The position numbers and the translations under genes are program-made. From Planctomycetota bacterium (GTDB taxonomy: Bacteria > Planctomycetota > UBA1135 > UBA2386), in NCBI GenBank assembly GCA_020638655.1, contig JACKIC010000011.1, positions 1-64,000 of the forward strand: a stretch of 64,000 bases of DNA. Reading direction: 5' to 3'. This document shows positions 61,690 through 64,000 of the stretch, piece after piece; positions within the stretch are counted from its first letter, which is position 1; every line of letters begins with the position of its first letter. The notes beneath the pieces are model-generated. The model did not search any database and was not told where the DNA came from. It saw only the letters and a program-made list of their open reading frames with translations.

Positions 61690-62424
61690 ATGTCTGGCCG
61701 CCTGCTGACGGTCGACGCGGGCAACTCCACGCTCGATCTCATGGTGCATCCGTCGGCCGCGCGTCGCCGGTTCGAGGCGCATGCCGGCGACGCCGACCTG
61801 CTGGCGTTCGTCGATCAGCACCCGATCGAAGAATGTGCCGCGGTCAGCGTGCGCGCCGGTGCGCTGCAGCGCCTGCTGCCCGCGCTGCGCGCGCGCGGGG
61901 TGCGCTGCCGGGTGGTCGGCGAAGAGCTCGCCTGCCCCTTGCCCCTCGACTACGCGACGCCCCAGACGCTCGGCGCCGATCGCTGGCTCGGCGCGCTCGC
62001 AGCGCACCGGCGGTTCGGGCGCGCGGTGGTGGTGGACTGCGGCACCGCGACGACCGTCAACCTCGTCGAGGACGACGGCACGTTCCGCGGCGGCCCGATC
62101 GCGCCGGGGCTCGCGGCGTTCGTGGCCGGCATGGCGGCGGTGACTCCGGCGCTGCCGGCGCCGCGGCTCGAGGCAGAGCCGGAGATGCCGCCGCGCAGCT
62201 CCCAGGCGGCCGTCGACGCGGGGGTGTTGGTCGGCTACGGCGGTCTGGTCGAACGACTCGTCGCCGACCTGCTGCGTGCGGCGCGCGGGCCGGCGACGGT
62301 CGTCGTCACCGGCGGCCGCGCCGAACTCGTACTGCGCCACGCGCGGCTGCGCGCGGAGTCCGTGCCCGATCTCGTGCATCAGGGGCTGCGGCTGCTCGCC
62401 GAGGCTTCGCCATGCGGCGGCTGA
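61690..62424 (+). CDS. coaX: Type III pantothenate kinase
   Basis: The 244-residue kinase phosphorylates pantothenate, the first step of coenzyme A synthesis. Motifs of the acetate kinase/hsp70-fold type: phosphate loop VDAGNSTLDL, TLGADRWLGALAA (the G-x-D-R pantothenate motif), DCGTATTVNLVEDDGTFRGGPIAPG, and VTGGRAELV for adenosine. Length is usual. ATG at 61690 lies ten bases after the previous stop. The last 13 bases overlap the next gene. Confidence 0.96.
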   Translation: MSGRLLTVDAGNSTLDLMVHPSAARRRFEAHAGDADLLAFVDQHPIEECAAVSVRAGALQRLLPALRARGVRCRVVGEELACPLPLDYATPQTLGADRWLGALAAHRRFGRAVVVDCGTATTVNLVEDDGTFRGGPIAPGLAAFVAGMAAVTPALPAPRLEAEPEMPPRSSQAAVDAGVLVGYGGLVERLVADLLRAARGPATVVVTGGRAELVLRHARLRAESVPDLVHQGLRLLAEASPCGG

Positions 62425-63473
62425 CCCCAGCCGGTGTCGCCGGCGTCGCCTGTGTGCTGGCCGAACCCGCGGAACGAGCAGCGCTCGCCGCGTGCCTGCG
62501 CACCGCCTCGGACCGGCCGTTGTCGCTCGTGCCCGGCGGCGCGCCACGACGCGCGCGGCTGCTGCTCGGCGGACGGGCGGTGGACGACGTGTTGGTCGTC
62601 GACCGCGGCGAGGTCGGCGTCGAGCTGCACCTGCACGGCTCGCCGGCGGTGCTCGACCTGCTCGCCGAGGCGTTCGGATTCGTCGCCGCAACCGCGACGA
62701 CGCCGGCGCAGCGGCTGCGGCAACAGGCGATCGGAGTCGAGCAGCTCGACCTCGCGCTCGAGCAGGAGGGCTTCGACTTCGACCGGCACCTGGCCGAGCT
62801 GCGCCGCCTGCCGCCCGCTGCGAGGACCGCCGCGGTCGCGGCGACGATCGCGCGGTCGCGCGCGGCGCTGGCCCTGGCTACGCCGCGGCGCCTGGTCCTC
62901 GTCGGCGCGCAGAACGTGGGCAAGTCGTCGCTGTTCAACCGCCTGCTGTTCCGCGAACGCGTGCTCACCGGCGACGTGCCCGGACTGACCCGGGACCCGA
63001 TCGCCGAGGTGACCACGCTCGCCGGTCATCCCTACGAAGTGGTCGACACCGCCGGCGTGGGGGAGTTCCGCGACGAGCTCGAGGCGCGCGCGTTCGCGGC
63101 CGGCCAGCGGCAGCGCGACGGCGGGCTGGTGCTGTTGGTGATCGACGGCCAGCGCGGTCCGAGCGCGGCCGACCGGGCCCTGATCGCGGCGAGTGCCGAG
63201 CCGCTGCTGATACTGCTCAACAAGTCGGATCTGCCGCCGAGCCCGCGGCCACAGGGCCAGCCGGATGCACTGCCCGATGGCCTGCCCGCGCCGCTGCAGG
63301 TCTCCGCGACCGCCGAGCCCGCCGCGCAGCTGCGGGCGCGGATCGGCGCGGCGCTGCGCGGCATGCGCGGTCTGCCCGAGCCGGGGCCCGTGGGCGGTCC
63401 GGCGGCGCTCGACGAAGCGCAGTGGCGGGCGCTGCTCGCGCTCGCCGAAGGCGCGGTCGCGCCTCGGTTGTAG
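62412..63473 (+). CDS. MnmE-like GTPase without the Cys-x-Gly-Lys end
   Basis: The 353-residue protein resembles a shortened MnmE/TrmE. The N-terminus (TPAGVAGVACVLAEP then VELHLHGSPAVLDLLAEAFGF) recalls the MnmE tetrahydrofolate-binding domain and its HG-x-P motif; a helical part follows; the G domain has GAQNVGKSSLFN (G1), a T in GLTRDPI (G2), DTAGV (G3) and NKSD (G4). True MnmE is about 450 residues and ends in C-[IL]-G-K, needed for tRNA modification; here the end is LALAEGAVAPRL. So it is probably a paralogue with another role, or a reduced form. It overlaps coaX by 13 bases and precedes pyrB. Confidence 0.82.
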   Translation: MRRLTPAGVAGVACVLAEPAERAALAACLRTASDRPLSLVPGGAPRRARLLLGGRAVDDVLVVDRGEVGVELHLHGSPAVLDLLAEAFGFVAATATTPAQRLRQQAIGVEQLDLALEQEGFDFDRHLAELRRLPPAARTAAVAATIARSRAALALATPRRLVLVGAQNVGKSSLFNRLLFRERVLTGDVPGLTRDPIAEVTTLAGHPYEVVDTAGVGEFRDELEARAFAAGQRQRDGGLVLLVIDGQRGPSAADRALIAASAEPLLILLNKSDLPPSPRPQGQPDALPDGLPAPLQVSATAEPAAQLRARIGAALRGMRGLPEPGPVGGPAALDEAQWRALLALAEGAVAPRL

Positions 63474-63505
63474 CGCGGCCGGCGCGCCTGCATGATGCCA
63501 CCCTC

Positions 63506-64000
63506 GTGGGTGACCCAAGCAAGCGCGACCTCGTCTCGATCGAAGACCTAAGCACCGAGGAGATCCTCGAGCTGTTCCAGCACGCCGACGAGTTCCGCGC
63601 CAACCTCAGCGACTGGTCCGACGTCTGTCGCGGCGCGATCATGGCGACGCTGTTCTTCGAGCCCAGCACGCGCACGCGGTTGTCGTTCGAGTCGGCGATG
63701 CTGCGCCTCGGCGGCGGCGTGATCAGCGCCGCCGACAAGGAGAGCACGAGCCGCGCCAAGGGCGAGTCGCTCGCCGACACCGTGCGCGTGGTGGGGGGCA
63801 GCTACGCCGACATCCTGGTCGTGCGCCACCCCGAGGACGGCGCGGCGCGCGTCGCGGCGCGCTACGCGCGGGTGCCGGTGATCAACGGCGGCGACGGCGC
63901 GCACGAACACCCGACGCAGACGCTGTGCGACCTGTACACGCTGTGGAAGGAGAAGGGGCGGCTCGAAGGGCTCGAGGTCGTGCTCTGCGGCGACCTGCGC
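63506..64000 (+). CDS. pyrB: Aspartate carbamoyltransferase catalytic chain, 3' end outside window
   Basis: The first 165 residues are visible and the frame is open at the right edge. The enzyme joins carbamoyl phosphate and aspartate in pyrimidine synthesis. The carbamoyl-phosphate loop is FFEPSTRTRLSFE (about 50-62), a second loop region is ADKESTSRAKGES, and HEHPTQTLCDLYT (about 135-147) completes the site. HPTQ-x-L-x-D and absence of ornithine-type signatures support aspartate over ornithine transcarbamoylase. GTG at 63506 is the only in-frame start near the conserved DLVSIEDLS region; the two ATGs at 63492 and 63495 are out of frame. It lies 32 bases after the GTPase gene. Confidence 0.95.
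   Translation, partial: MGDPSKRDLVSIEDLSTEEILELFQHADEFRANLSDWSDVCRGAIMATLFFEPSTRTRLSFESAMLRLGGGVISAADKESTSRAKGESLADTVRVVGGSYADILVVRHPEDGAARVAARYARVPVINGGDGAHEHPTQTLCDLYTLWKEKGRLEGLEVVLCGDLR

Overview
The window is very GC-rich, densely coded chromosomal DNA of a Gram-negative (diderm) bacterium. An LPS-type envelope is indicated by CMP-Kdo synthetase (kdsB), a Kdo/heptose-kinase-like gene, an Mla/MCE lipid-transport operon and an outer-membrane barrel. The EF-Tu switch I region (AKGGTVRD-type), the three-helix SecE, the large secreted protease and the carboxypeptidase-regulatory repeat protein suggest a deep-branching, GC-rich planctomycete. That placement is inference; a GC-rich deltaproteobacterial-type lineage is the main alternative.

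Layout. 1-6.3 kb: end of a secreted repeat protein, then a minus-strand operon (TolB-like protein, lipoprotein, kdsB, pyrG). 6.5-14.0 kb: a four-gene plus-strand operon with an inner-membrane flavoprotein/ferredoxin/cytochrome b fusion, a 23-heme cytochrome c, an outer-membrane barrel and a 19-heme cytochrome c. This looks like an unusual transenvelope electron conduit and is the best candidate for a new system here. 14.1-17.6 kb: pyruvate carboxylase. 17.7-28.7 kb: minus-strand genes trmD, rplS, secDF (fused), nadB, hflX and an S8 protease. 28.8-29.4 kb: riboflavin synthase, ending at a 37-bp-stem palindrome. 29.5-35.4 kb: minus-strand lipid-transport operon (WP-repeat protein, mlaE, mlaF, mlaD, duplicated S51 peptidase). 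35.6-44.5 kb: trpS, a lipoprotein, a TPR lipoprotein, an LPS-kinase-like gene, an HU/IHF gene, a trans-sulfuration enzyme, mutS2 without Smr, a lone receiver and aroC. 44.6-60.3 kb: the translation/transcription supercluster tRNA-Thr-Tyr-Gly-Thr, tuf, tRNA-Trp, secE, nusG, rplKAJL, rpoBC, rpsLG, closed by a strong intrinsic terminator. 60.4-64.0 kb: a PDZ-type membrane protein, coaX, an MnmE-like GTPase and the start of pyrB.

Recurring themes are 1-13 nt gene overlaps (translational coupling), GTG/TTG starts, -10-like boxes 6-12 nt before start codons without a Shine-Dalgarno (leaderless or short-leader mRNAs), and 14-19 bp tandem repeats that copy the end of a gene including its stop codon. 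No rRNA, CRISPR, insertion sequence or prophage is visible.
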